From assembly GCA_040235565.1 (NCBI GenBank), contig JBECLA010000130.1:1-46507 (forward strand): 46,507 nt of DNA, read 5' to 3'. Positions 8,850-16,921 of this stretch are shown one piece after another. Under the pieces are notes generated by a model. The model did not search any database. It was given only the letters and a program-made list of their open reading frames with translations, and was not told the origin of the DNA. Numbering within the stretch: position 1 is the first letter of the stretch; the number at the start of each line of letters is the position of its first letter. This DNA is from JAHEIJ01 sp040235565. GTDB lineage: Bacteria > Pseudomonadota > Gammaproteobacteria > UBA6429 > Thiohalophilaceae. The position numbers and the translations under genes are program-made.

Positions 8850-9075
8850 TTGTCGGCAGGCCTATCAGATTAAGGTTAAACAGGTAGGAAAACAGCAGAC
8901 TGACAAAGATGCTGACAAACCGGGCCCGGGTCATTTGGCCTGCGAGTTCTGTTGCATCGAGTTCTCGATTCAGTTTACGTTGCATGCGACGCACACTGAG
9001 GACCCAGATGAGTTTGCTGATAGGGAAAAATAATAACGCCGCCAGGACGAGTACAGAGAGAAGAAAATACCACAT
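8842..9075 (-). CDS. Small membrane protein, unknown
   Basis: Starting at the ATG at 9075 (MWYFLLSVLVLAALLFF) gives 77 residues. There are two hydrophobic segments (about 2-26 and 54-70) flanking a basic, amphipathic stretch (RRMQRKLNRELDATELAGQM). A longer frame runs up to 9153, but it would pass through the strong terminator at 9109-9133, so the internal start is chosen. It overlaps the TPR gene start by 8 bp and lies just downstream of the symporter. A role with either neighbour is only a guess. Confidence 0.65.
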   Translation of the reverse strand: MWYFLLSVLVLAALLFFPISKLIWVLSVRRMQRKLNRELDATELAGQMTRARFVSIFVSLLFSYLFNLNLIGLPTNG

Positions 9076-9108
9076 ACATATGAAACCAAAAATTAACGGG
9101 TTAATGAA

Positions 9109-9133
9109 AAAGGGAGGGCGTAGCCCTCCCTTT
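9109..9133 (-). terminator. Rho-independent terminator after the symporter gene
   Basis: An 11-bp perfect stem (AAAGGGAGGGC and its complement) with a 3-nt loop is followed on the minus strand by TTTTTCATT. It lies 21 bp past the symporter stop codon. Confidence 0.88.
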
Positions 9134-9153
9134 ATGGATTGCCATTCAGGCAA

Positions 9154-11112
9154 TTATGACGGTCTATCGACATCCAGGTGAATATCACCAATATCCTCAT
9201 GCAAGGCTTCGATTTCCTTGTCCGGTACGGTGGACATACCCATCTTGTAAGCCAGGAACCACATCATGATGACACCCAGTGCCCACCACAGTAACTGCCA
9301 GGCCCAGATAGACGGGATCCCGAACATCCAGGTGGTGGCATCTGTCGGATTGCCGAAGATGGTGTTACCAATCACCGCCCCCGGACCGATACCGAAGAAG
9401 AACCATACCAGGGTAATGATCCAGGCGGTCGGAACCAGCTTTTTCTTGTCAGCCGGTAGACTGGCATGTTCACGCAGGTAGGTATGGTAAGTCATTCTGT
9501 GCTCGGTATCCGCCTTGTTCTGTGTCATGGCAGAAACAATGATGGCGATACCCAGGTTGAAGATGATACCCCAACCAGCGGAGTGAATGGTCCATGGCCA
9601 GCGACCCCAGGGCATGTATTTGGCACCGATACTTTCGGTCAGGGTAACGGCGATCAAGCCGGCAGCCAGACCAAGTACCACACCCTGACGGGTGAGCCAG
9701 GGGAAGTAGCACACCGACATCAAGGCTGGCCACATCTGGAAGCCGTACGCCACGGCCAGACCACCGAGCAGTACCAGGGCATCGGTAGCATGAGTCGCAA
9801 CCATCAGGGCAGCCAGCACAATAATGGCAACGCCGATACGGCCCCACAGTTTCTGCTGGCCGTGCGACGCGTTCGGCATGATATACCGTTTCAGAATGTC
9901 ACGTGTCAGCATCCCACCGGCGGTGGACATGTAAGCGGCACCGGTTGATTGCATCGCCGCCAGGGCACACACGGATAACAAACCCACCAGCCAGGGCGCG
10001 GCACCGGCCATCAGGTGAATGAGTTGTGGCACCAGCATGCCCTGCTTACCGGCCGATTCCATCAGATCCTTGCCTTGCAGGCCGGCACCCATGACGTTAT
10101 TGACCATGTCCGGATGGGCTGCCATAAAGGCCGTGTCCGCGCCCAGGAAGTGAGACCCCAATCCCTGGAACGCAGTGAACACCATCAGGATAAAGCCGAT
10201 TCCGAAAGAGGAAGCCCATACCTGTTGCGGGGCAAACGGTTTCGGATTGTGGTTGGAGAAGGCCCACATGGAAAACGCCGGGGCAGACTGAATACCCATC
10301 AGGGCAAACATGTAAGTCAGCACCATGATACCGGTCCAGGCACCCCCCACCGGGTTTTCAACCCCGAGCCCGGCAACAAATTGAATCACGCCGGGAATGG
10401 CAATGTAGTGGCTGTAACCTTCGGCGGTCTTCTTCGGGTCGAATTGTGCCAGTGTACCCAGCAGTTCTGCCCAGGTCTTGCCTTCCGGCAGCATGTTATA
10501 GGCAATGATCCCGATGGCAATGATACCCAACGCCAGCAGAATGGCCTGCATGGTGTCTACATAGGCCACCGCACGCAAACCACCCGAGGCCACGTATATC
10601 AGCACCACGGCGGATAACATCCACATACCGGCTTCAACACCCAACGCACCATCAGTCAGCACGTTAAACAGAAAACCGGAGGCACGCAATTGCAGACCCA
10701 GATAGGGAATCGAGAATATCAGCGCGACCAGTACCACCAGCAGACGAATCGCATCCGACTTGAAGTAGGCGGATAGCATTTCACCCGGGGTCACAAAACC
10801 AAAACGCTTGCCCAGGATCCATTGCCGCTTGAGGAAAAGTACGCCGGTAAATGGAATGGTAATGGCATAAAACGATGCATACGCATATTGAAAACCATCA
10901 CGATAGAGCAGGCCCGGGTGACCCATGAAAGTCCAGCCTGAAAAGGACGTCGCGGTTGCGGCTAGTACAAAAACCCACAGCGAAATGCTGCGCCCGGCAA
11001 TAAAATAATCGGAAGCGGTTTTTGCTGACATTGCACCCTTGATACCCCAGAAGATGCAATAGCCCCAATACAACGCGACGAATATGAACAACCAAATCAT
11101 CTTTGCATCCAT
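9154..11112 (-). CDS. Sodium:solute symporter (SSS family)
   Basis: The 652-residue product is a polytopic inner-membrane protein of the SSS family, which couples Na+ entry to uptake of an organic solute. The N-terminal DYFIAGRSISLWVF and the ATATSFSGWTFMG segment correspond to the first core helices, and about 13 hydrophobic helices follow. The C-terminus is a soluble acidic tail (EIEALHEDIGDIHLDVD). The ATG at 11112 follows GAGAGG by 9 nt; a TTG 3 codons upstream is less likely. Closeness to acs and the DUF294/exonuclease pair suggests a monocarboxylate such as acetate. The sequence is not close to the classical ActP pattern, so the substrate is open. Confidence 0.88.
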   Translation of the reverse strand: MDAKMIWLFIFVALYWGYCIFWGIKGAMSAKTASDYFIAGRSISLWVFVLAATATSFSGWTFMGHPGLLYRDGFQYAYASFYAITIPFTGVLFLKRQWILGKRFGFVTPGEMLSAYFKSDAIRLLVVLVALIFSIPYLGLQLRASGFLFNVLTDGALGVEAGMWMLSAVVLIYVASGGLRAVAYVDTMQAILLALGIIAIGIIAYNMLPEGKTWAELLGTLAQFDPKKTAEGYSHYIAIPGVIQFVAGLGVENPVGGAWTGIMVLTYMFALMGIQSAPAFSMWAFSNHNPKPFAPQQVWASSFGIGFILMVFTAFQGLGSHFLGADTAFMAAHPDMVNNVMGAGLQGKDLMESAGKQGMLVPQLIHLMAGAAPWLVGLLSVCALAAMQSTGAAYMSTAGGMLTRDILKRYIMPNASHGQQKLWGRIGVAIIVLAALMVATHATDALVLLGGLAVAYGFQMWPALMSVCYFPWLTRQGVVLGLAAGLIAVTLTESIGAKYMPWGRWPWTIHSAGWGIIFNLGIAIIVSAMTQNKADTEHRMTYHTYLREHASLPADKKKLVPTAWIITLVWFFFGIGPGAVIGNTIFGNPTDATTWMFGIPSIWAWQLLWWALGVIMMWFLAYKMGMSTVPDKEIEALHEDIGDIHLDVDRPS

Positions 11113-11599
11113 ATTTCGCAACCTCTCTTGTCTTGTTGTTATAGTCGCCGAGGGTGAAGAACTCCCCTCTGAAGAACGACACTGTTTATTGGGAAAGATA
11201 ATCGGTACTAATGATTAAACAAATTTAGAACAATAACAACATGCATACAGCAAAAAGAGTAAATTAGACTAAATATAAGAATATCGATAATTACTGAATG
11301 CAAATTTGCCAAGCATACTTCGCGCCATCCTGCGCTTAGTCATAAAAATATAAAGGATGATGTACTGATTGTTTAAGAATTAGTCAAAAAAGTGTGGTTT
11401 GGTTATGCGCAACCTCGCTTGATACCCACCATGTGAATGCTGGCAATAGTGTGCAGAGTGCATGATGCATACAAGGTATGTGATTAACATGATGTGTGTA
11501 AGGACTTTATACAGAGGAATGGTGTCAGTTTAATCGTCAGGTAGCAAAGTAAACCCGCTTAACGTGAATGATTAAGCATTCACAATGATTTTTATTAAT
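11113..11599. other. AT-rich non-coding region
   Basis: These 487 bases hold no convincing gene. The right part (minus strand) is the leader of the symporter gene, with a TATAAC box about 30 nt before its start. An 8-bp motif ATGCATAC occurs twice (11241-11248 and 11465-11472). A small hairpin lies at 11564-11583. The low GC compared with the flanks is typical of a large regulatory intergenic region; I see no tRNA or known RNA motif. Confidence 0.5.
11564..11583 (-). terminator. Possible weak terminator hairpin
   Basis: GTGAATG and CATTCAC form a perfect 7-bp stem with a 6-nt loop, 17 bp past the stop of the 145-residue hypothetical gene. No T tract follows directly on that strand, so the function is uncertain. 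Confidence 0.25.
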
Positions 11600-12037
11600 T
11601 TAACGAGCAAACAATTTTTGCCACCAGCGACGCCGATTGCCGGGTGGTGGTAACGCGGCTTCAAGATCAATCGGTTTTTGTAGTGACAGGATCCAGCCCG
11701 GTAACGGGGGATTATCACTGAAACCGCAAACAACGCCGAGATTGTTGGGATCATAAATTTTAATAAATGTCGGCGTCTGGCGATTGTCGACATAAACGAT
11801 GCCGCAATAATCTTCTTTATGTTCGGAGCGAAGCAATTCATGAATCGCTGTCAAAAAGGTATCCAGTTGTTCGGTGGTACTGGGTGCGGCAGGGGGTGTT
11901 TCCCCAATGGCATAGACATACCATTGTGTAGTGGTTTGTTGACGCAAGTTTGCCCATAACTCATCCAGTTGCGGCCAACGCAAAATACCGCTGAAGGCGC
12001 CACGATAAGTTTGGATAAAGGGATCAAGCGCAGTCAT
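11600..12037 (-). CDS. Conserved hypothetical protein beside gluQ
   Basis: The 145-residue soluble product has no recognised catalytic motif. It contains the segments WYVYAIGETPP, a helical TEQLDTFLTAIHELLRSEH, and FIKIYDPNNLGVVCGFS, and ends in a basic NRRRWWQKLFAR tail. The composition suggests a compact alpha/beta fold. It starts 49 bp after the gluQ stop on the same strand, with AGG 8 nt before the ATG, and is probably in that operon. Proteins of this kind are a recurrent but uncharacterised neighbour in gammaproteobacteria. Confidence 0.75.
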   Translation of the reverse strand: MTALDPFIQTYRGAFSGILRWPQLDELWANLRQQTTTQWYVYAIGETPPAAPSTTEQLDTFLTAIHELLRSEHKEDYCGIVYVDNRQTPTFIKIYDPNNLGVVCGFSDNPPLPGWILSLQKPIDLEAALPPPGNRRRWWQKLFAR

Positions 12038-12086
12038 GATGTTACCTGGTTACCTGTATGTTTGGTACGAGAAAACTTAACCATGA

Positions 12087-13007
12087 TTACACGTCAGCAG
12101 CAATATCGATTTTGATTGTTGCGCAACGAGGTACTGTATTGAGTTGCCAGCGTGGAATCGCCCAGCCGAGCAGTTCCTCTACACTGGTATGTCGTAATTC
12201 AGTGGGGGGTCGTTGACCCAGAAAGTCGAGGGCCCGCCACAGATTCTGTACTGCCAGGTTGTCCTGCAATGCAGGGGCCAGGGTTTGCTTGCTCAGTTTC
12301 TCCCCGCTTGCGGCATCGATAGCAACGGGTAAATGCGTATAGCGGGGCGGGATAAAATCCAGCAGTTGTTGAATGAAAATCTGCCGCGGGGTGGAAGCCA
12401 GTAGATCATTGCCCCGCACCACCTCGGTCATACCCTGTTCGGCATCATCGAGGGCCACTGCCAGTTGATAGGAATACAGCCCGTCGCTGCGCTGTAACAC
12501 AAAATCACCGCTGTCCTTTTCCAGGTCGACCTGCTGTGTCCCCTGAAGCGTGTCCGCAAACTGAATGTGACTGTCCTGCGTATTGACGCGTCGGGCATAT
12601 GGGCTGCGGCCGGGAACGGCTTTATTGCGGCACGTGCCCGGATAAATCAGCGGTCCACCCTTATGCCCGGCAGCATTGGCAATCTGTTGGCGACTGCACT
12701 GGCAGGCATACAGGCGTCCCATACGCCGGATGTCTTCCAACGCGGCAGCATAACGTTCCTGACGATCAGATTGATATTGCACTTCCCCGTCCCAGGTGAG
12801 TCCATGGGCCTCCAGGCTATAGAGGATGGCATCGATCGCCCCGGCAGCCTCGCGGGGAGGATCAATATTCTCGATACGGACCCACCATTCACCATGCTGA
12901 TTCCTGGCTTGCAAAAAACTGCCCAGCGCCGCGATAAGCGATCCAAAATGTAATGGCCCCGTCGGTGAGGGGGCAAAGCGGCCGCGGTATACGGGTGATG
13001 TTGGCAT
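12087..13007 (-). CDS. gluQ: Glutamyl-queuosine tRNA(Asp) synthetase
   Basis: GluQ is a truncated glutamyl-tRNA synthetase paralogue that attaches glutamate to queuosine-34 of tRNA-Asp. The 306-residue product has the HIGH-type motif in GRFAPSPTGPLHFGSL, a zinc site (YACQCSR with a later Tyr and Cys in YPGTCRNK), and a degenerate KMSKS (EKLSKQTLA). It lacks the anticodon-binding domain of GltX, as the family does. The ATG at 13007 (MPTSPVYRGRF) is chosen over a longer frame whose first 45 residues have no family counterpart. It follows dksA as in E. coli. The queuosine enzyme QueF is encoded at 18.3 kb. Confidence 0.93.
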   Translation of the reverse strand: MPTSPVYRGRFAPSPTGPLHFGSLIAALGSFLQARNQHGEWWVRIENIDPPREAAGAIDAILYSLEAHGLTWDGEVQYQSDRQERYAAALEDIRRMGRLYACQCSRQQIANAAGHKGGPLIYPGTCRNKAVPGRSPYARRVNTQDSHIQFADTLQGTQQVDLEKDSGDFVLQRSDGLYSYQLAVALDDAEQGMTEVVRGNDLLASTPRQIFIQQLLDFIPPRYTHLPVAIDAASGEKLSKQTLAPALQDNLAVQNLWRALDFLGQRPPTELRHTSVEELLGWAIPRWQLNTVPRCATIKIDIAADV

Positions 13008-13187
13008 AACTATCTCTATGGCAGCTACCGGTATGACACGAAATGGTTTCGGGTTTGCTAAATATTGGCAGAAACCTGCGTGCATACAGGATTCAACCGG
13101 TTTATTCACTCTCCATATATTACTGGTACTGGAGGCTGACAATCCGGACGCCCGATGGGCGGATGACTCACGCCGCAGTGAAGGGTA

Positions 13188-13214
13188 ATAAAAAAAGGAG
13201 GCGGTGGCCTCCTT
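13188..13214 (-). terminator. Rho-independent terminator after dksA
   Basis: An 8-bp stem (AAGGAGGC and GCCTCCTT) with a 4-nt loop is followed on the minus strand by a run of seven T. It lies 21 bp past the dksA stop and separates dksA from gluQ, which should then have its own promoter or rely on readthrough. Confidence 0.85.
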
Positions 13215-13234
13215 ATATATATCTTAGAACCGGT

Positions 13235-13885
13235 TCAGGCCCGGGTTTTTTCCCGGATTTCGTCCAGGCTTTTGCAATCGATACAGAGGGTGGCCGTAGG
13301 ACGGGCTTCAAGACGGCGGATCCCGATTTCGACCCCGCACTGTTCACAATAGCCGTATTCACCGGAATCGAGATCGTTGAGCGATTCCTCGATCTTCTTG
13401 ATCAGTTTGCGTTCGCGGTCCCGGGTGCGCAGTTCCATGGCAAACTCGGATTCCTGTGATGCGCGATCATTGGGATCCGGGAAATTCGCCGCTTCATCCT
13501 GCATATGGTGGACGGTGCGATCCACTTCTTCCATTAACTCTTTCTTCCAGGTGAGCAGAATAGCCCGGAAGTGCGCTTCCTGGGCTTCATTCATATATTC
13601 CTCACCCTTTTTCATTTCATATGGGGTGTAGGCTTTGAATTCCTGACCGGCCGTTGATTTACGCGCCGCGCTCTTTTTCTTCTTGGCAGCCGGTTTCTTT
13701 TTCGCAGCGGTTTTTTTCTTGGCCGCGGGTTTCTTTTTCGCGGTCTTTTTCTTCGCTACAGTTTTCTTTTTGGCCGCGGGTTTCTTTTTGGCGACGGGCT
13801 TTTTCTTGGCGGTCGTCTTTTTCTTGGCCGCGGGTTTCTTTTTCGCGGTCTTCTTCTTGCTAGCGGTTTTCTTCTTCGCAGGCAT
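13235..13885 (-). CDS. dksA: RNA polymerase-binding transcription factor DksA with Lys/Ala-rich N-terminal extension
   Basis: DksA enters the RNA polymerase secondary channel and works with ppGpp to adjust rRNA and biosynthetic promoters. The core (from about residue 86) keeps the coiled-coil hairpin, the tip with DPNDRAS (the D74 and A76 equivalents), and the zinc finger CEQC...CIDC. The first 76 or so residues are different: a run of KKKTA, KKKPA and KKKPV pentapeptides resembling histone H1 or AlgP tails. That makes 216 residues against 151 in E. coli. The ATG at 13885 has AAGGA 8 nt upstream. An in-frame TTG directly before it is not needed. Confidence 0.96.
   Translation of the reverse strand: MPAKKKTASKKKTAKKKPAAKKKTTAKKKPVAKKKPAAKKKTVAKKKTAKKKPAAKKKTAAKKKPAAKKKKSAARKSTAGQEFKAYTPYEMKKGEEYMNEAQEAHFRAILLTWKKELMEEVDRTVHHMQDEAANFPDPNDRASQESEFAMELRTRDRERKLIKKIEESLNDLDSGEYGYCEQCGVEIGIRRLEARPTATLCIDCKSLDEIREKTRA
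13680..13880 (-). repeat. Imperfect tandem repeats encoding KKK(T/P)(A/V) units
   Basis: This part of dksA is built of degenerate 15-bp units encoding five-residue Lys-Lys-Lys-Pro/Thr-Ala repeats. They read as repeated TTTTTCTTGGC and GGGTTTCTTTTT blocks on the plus strand. Such repeats can change length by slippage. Confidence 0.8.
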
Positions 13886-13917
13886 CAAATCATTCCTTGG
13901 TGAAAAAATAACGCGCT

Positions 13918-13946
13918 TTAATACCAGAATCCCACTGAGGACGCAA
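13918..13946 (-). promoter_or_regulatory. Possible dksA promoter
   Basis: On the minus strand TTGCGT (13941-13946) and TATTAA (13918-13923) are 17 bp apart, with a TGG extended -10 and a GC-rich discriminator. The -35 match is only 3 of 6. Confidence 0.4.
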
Positions 13947-14000
13947 TAAATCGCCGGTTTTTTTTGCCCCGCTGCGGGGTGAAATCAATCGGCTATCGTG

Positions 14001-14028
14001 TTAACTACTTGATTAAAAGTAATAAAAT
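14001..14028 (+). promoter_or_regulatory. Possible promoter of the cbbY-like gene
   Basis: TTAACT (14001-14006) and TAAAAT (14023-14028) are separated by 16 bp, about 125 bp upstream of the gene start. The -10 matches 5 of 6 consensus bases and the -35 matches 4 of 6. Confidence 0.35.
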
Positions 14029-14156
14029 ACCCCGGAACAGCACCAATGGGAGAACAGACGATTTCTGCCACATTGTGGCACCGGAAAATTGGGCATGCGC
14101 ACGCGGCTGGGGTAACCTGCGCATCATTTTTTGATATTTGGAGACAGGAATTTGTG

Positions 14157-14936
14157 ATGAATAATAGCGGTTTACAGGCCTTGTTGTTCGATGTGGATGG
14201 CACCCTGGCGGATACCGAGCGGGATGGGCATCGGGTTGCCTTTAATCTGGCGTTTCGGGACGCCGGGCTGGACTGGGAGTGGGATGTCGCACTGTATGGA
14301 AAATTACTCAGCGTAACCGGCGGCAAGGAGCGGATCCGGTTTTACCTGGAGAACGTCAACCGCGAATTCGCTGCCCCGGCGGATTTGAACGACTTTATCG
14401 CCGGCCTGCACCAGGCCAAAACGGACCATTACACCCGCTTGCTAGCCGAAGGCCGGATTCCCTTGCGCCCGGGCGTGGAGCGGTTGTTACAAGAGGCCCG
14501 GGAAGCGGGATTGCGCCTGGCGATTGCAACCACCACCACCCCGGCCAATGTTGAGGCTTTACTGGTGCATACCGTTGGCCCGGAATCACTCGGCTGGTTC
14601 GACGTCATTGCCGCGGGGGACATTGTGCCCGCCAAAAAGCCCGCTCCGGATATCTACCTCTATGCGCTGCAGGCAATGGCACTCGAGGCGGTGTCCTGTC
14701 TCGCCTTTGAGGATTCGATCAACGGCATTCGCGCCTCCCGCGGGGCGCAGCTGAAAACCATCATCACCATCAATGATTACACCCGGGATGATGATTTCAG
14801 TGAGGCCACGCTGGTACTGGACACCTTTGGTGAACCTGATGCTCCCTGTCATGTGCTGGCAGGTGATGCGCACACCCTGAACGGTACCGCCTACCTGAAT
14901 GTGGCGGCGCTGCGGCGCCTGCATCAGGATGGCTGA
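14157..14936 (+). CDS. cbbY: CbbY-type HAD phosphatase (probable xylulose-1,5-bisphosphate phosphatase)
   Basis: CbbY proteins hydrolyse xylulose-1,5-bisphosphate, a misfire product that inhibits RuBisCO. The 259 residues show HAD motif I (FDVDGTLADTE), the CbbY-like cap segment with LLSVTGGKERI, motif II in LAIATTTTPANVEAL, Lys in GDIVPAKKPAPDIY, and motif IV in FEDSINGIRAS. The cap and the KKPAPDIY region look closer to CbbY than to phosphoglycolate phosphatase. The ATG at 14157 follows GGAGACAGG; a longer frame upstream has no family counterpart. Its last codons overlap the aminotransferase start by 8 bp. Substrate assignment is inference from similarity recalled, not tested. Confidence 0.8.
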   Translation: MNNSGLQALLFDVDGTLADTERDGHRVAFNLAFRDAGLDWEWDVALYGKLLSVTGGKERIRFYLENVNREFAAPADLNDFIAGLHQAKTDHYTRLLAEGRIPLRPGVERLLQEAREAGLRLAIATTTTPANVEALLVHTVGPESLGWFDVIAAGDIVPAKKPAPDIYLYALQAMALEAVSCLAFEDSINGIRASRGAQLKTIITINDYTRDDDFSEATLVLDTFGEPDAPCHVLAGDAHTLNGTAYLNVAALRRLHQDG

Positions 14937-16107
14937 CATACCGGCATTTCCGCGCGCTGAGCGCATGCGGGAGATCCAGCCGTTTCGGGTCATGGAACTC
15001 CTGGCCCGGGCCCGGCGTCTGGAAGCGGCGGGCCGCGATATCGTTCACATGGAGATCGGGGAACCGGATTTCCCCACGCCGGAACCGGTGCTCCGGGCTG
15101 TCCGCCAGGCAATCGCGGAGGGTGATGTACATTACACCCCCGCTACCGGTCTGCCGGCGTTACGGGAAGCGATTGCCGGTTTTTATCTGCATCACTATGG
15201 TTTGTTGGTGGATCCGGGCCGGATTGTGGTGACGCCCGGGGCGTCCGGGGCCCTGTTACTGGTTCTGGGCAGTCTGCTGAATCCGGGGCAGAGTGTGTTG
15301 ATGGCGGATCCTGGCTATCCCTGCAATCGGAATTTTGTGCGTTTTCTGGAAGGGCAGAGCGATACCATCCCGGTAACCGCAGCCAGTGGCTATCAGTTGA
15401 CAGCACAGCAGGTGGCCAGCCATTGGGATACCAGTACCGTAGCCGTGCTGGTGGCCTCGCCCAGCAATCCCACCGGGACGGTGATACCGGCCCAGGAACT
15501 GCAGGCGATCGGTCAAATTGCCGCGGAGCGGGGAGGACGCCTGATTGTGGATGAGATTTATCATGGCCTCATTTATGAAGGCGAGGCCGAGACCGTACTG
15601 GTCCAGAATGACGAGGCCTTTGTGATCAACAGCTTTTCCAAGTACTTCGGTCTGACCGGCTGGCGCATCGGTTGGGCGGTTGCGCCGGCAGAAACCGTCG
15701 CGGATCTGGATAAACTGGCCCAAAATCTGTTTCTGGCTGCCCCGACCCCGGCGCAGCATGCCGCGCTGGCGGCCTTTCAACCCGAGACGCTGGGTATTCT
15801 GGAACAACGCCGTGAGGTCTTTCGCCAGCGGCGGGATTTTTTGTTACAGGCTCTGCGGGAACTGGGCTTTACGATTCCGGTCACGCCGCAAGGCGCCTTT
15901 TACCTGTATGCCAATTGTGAGCGATTTACGGCGGACAGTCTGGCATTTGCCGAGACACTGCTGGAACAGGCAGGTGTGGCCGTGACTCCCGGTCTGGATT
16001 TCGGCAGCAACCAGCCGGAAAAACATCTGCGCTTTGCCTACACTACCTCGCTGGATCGCTTGCAGGAAGGGGTGGAACGTCTGCGGGCCTTTGTCCGCGA
16101 GATTTAA
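14929..16107 (+). CDS. Pyridoxal-phosphate aminotransferase, class I/II
   Basis: A fold-type I aminotransferase of 392 residues acting on an amino acid and a 2-oxo acid; the exact pair is not clear. The N-terminal substrate loop is MEIGEPDFPTPEPV. The cofactor region has the SPSNPTGTV stretch and the DEIYHGLIYEG segment. The Schiff-base lysine is K238 in NSFSKYFGLTGWRIGW. An arginine near the C-terminus (HLRFAYTTS) would bind the substrate carboxylate. The start (ATGGCTGAC) lies inside the last codons of the phosphatase gene with an 8-bp overlap, so translation is probably coupled. Confidence 0.9.
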   Translation: MADIPAFPRAERMREIQPFRVMELLARARRLEAAGRDIVHMEIGEPDFPTPEPVLRAVRQAIAEGDVHYTPATGLPALREAIAGFYLHHYGLLVDPGRIVVTPGASGALLLVLGSLLNPGQSVLMADPGYPCNRNFVRFLEGQSDTIPVTAASGYQLTAQQVASHWDTSTVAVLVASPSNPTGTVIPAQELQAIGQIAAERGGRLIVDEIYHGLIYEGEAETVLVQNDEAFVINSFSKYFGLTGWRIGWAVAPAETVADLDKLAQNLFLAAPTPAQHAALAAFQPETLGILEQRREVFRQRRDFLLQALRELGFTIPVTPQGAFYLYANCERFTADSLAFAETLLEQAGVAVTPGLDFGSNQPEKHLRFAYTTSLDRLQEGVERLRAFVREI

Positions 16108-16153
16108 AATCTTATTCGCCTCAGGCCCGCGTGCTTTGGGGCTGGGGGGACCA

Positions 16154-16921
16154 CTACGCGTCGGGTAGTTTGTTGCGCTCGTGCATGCTGAGGTCCTCGA
16201 CGGGCACCTGTTCTACCCGCAGGGCAGTGGCCCCGGCGACGGCGACCGGCATCACCAGAAAGTTAAACAGCGGGATCAGGGTCGCCAGCATGACCGCCCC
16301 GCCAAAACCGAGGGAGAGCATGCGTTGTTCGCGAATCTTGCGTCGAATGGCCGGGAAGGTCAGACCATAATTGCCCAGCGGGTAGTCCAGGTATTCCAGG
16401 CTCAGCATCCAGGCGCCGAATACGGCCCACAACACGGGCGACAACAAATTAATCCCGGGAATGAAATTCACGATGAGCAGGGGAATGGCCCAGAGCAGGT
16501 AATAGAGAATCTTCTTCAGTTCACCCAGCACGGCTTCGATTACCTCTTGCCAGAGTGATTTGCCGGTGTCGGGCAGGGCCTGACCGGTAAGGTATTTTTC
16601 TACGGCAGCGGCCAGAAAACTGTTAAAGGGCGATCCCACCAGGTTGGCGAGGATGGAAAAGCCAAAAAACAGCACAATAAAGGCCATCAGGCCAAAAATC
16701 AGCCACAGCAACCAGGTCAGCCAGAGGAGCCAGTCCGGCAGGGTGGGCGTCATCCAGTCGATAAAACCACCAAACTGATCTGCCGAGAGCCAGATCAGCC
16801 CGGCAAAGATCAGGATATTGATCAGCAGCGGGACGATGACAAACCGCCGGACCCCCGGTTTGTTGAGCAGCGACAATCCCCTGAAGAAATAGCCGGCGCC
16901 AGTTACGGGATTGCTCATCAT
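16154..16921 (-). CDS. CysZ/EI24-family membrane protein
   Basis: The 255-residue product belongs to the family of CysZ, described as a sulfate-uptake protein in E. coli (253 residues). It has about four to six hydrophobic segments, visible around IVPLLINILIFAGLIWL, LLWLTWLLWLIFGLMAFIVL, IPLLIVNFIPGINLLSPVLW and MLATLIPLFNFLVMPVAVAG, and the conserved VGSPFNSFLAA and GYFFRGLSLL motifs. The ATG at 16921 forms an ATGA overlap with the kinase stop and has AGGAG 6 nt upstream. Translational coupling to a sugar kinase is unusual for CysZ, so a sulfate role is not assured. Confidence 0.82.
   Translation of the reverse strand: MMSNPVTGAGYFFRGLSLLNKPGVRRFVIVPLLINILIFAGLIWLSADQFGGFIDWMTPTLPDWLLWLTWLLWLIFGLMAFIVLFFGFSILANLVGSPFNSFLAAAVEKYLTGQALPDTGKSLWQEVIEAVLGELKKILYYLLWAIPLLIVNFIPGINLLSPVLWAVFGAWMLSLEYLDYPLGNYGLTFPAIRRKIREQRMLSLGFGGAVMLATLIPLFNFLVMPVAVAGATALRVEQVPVEDLSMHERNKLPDA

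Noticed and set aside
11600..11841. Overlapping minus-strand frame of 89 codons (from 11572)
   Set aside because: It lies in a different frame of the 145-residue gene, which has better composition, a ribosome-binding site and a same-strand context.
13683..13949. Phe/Ala-rich plus-strand frame over the dksA repeats
   Set aside because: It is the mirror of the Lys/Ala repeats; the hydrophobic look is an artefact of complementary codons.
13958..13979. Hairpin CCCCG-CTG-CGGGG beside a T run, upstream of dksA
   Set aside because: The T run precedes the stem on the plus strand and becomes an A run after it on the minus strand, so it is not an intrinsic terminator in either direction.
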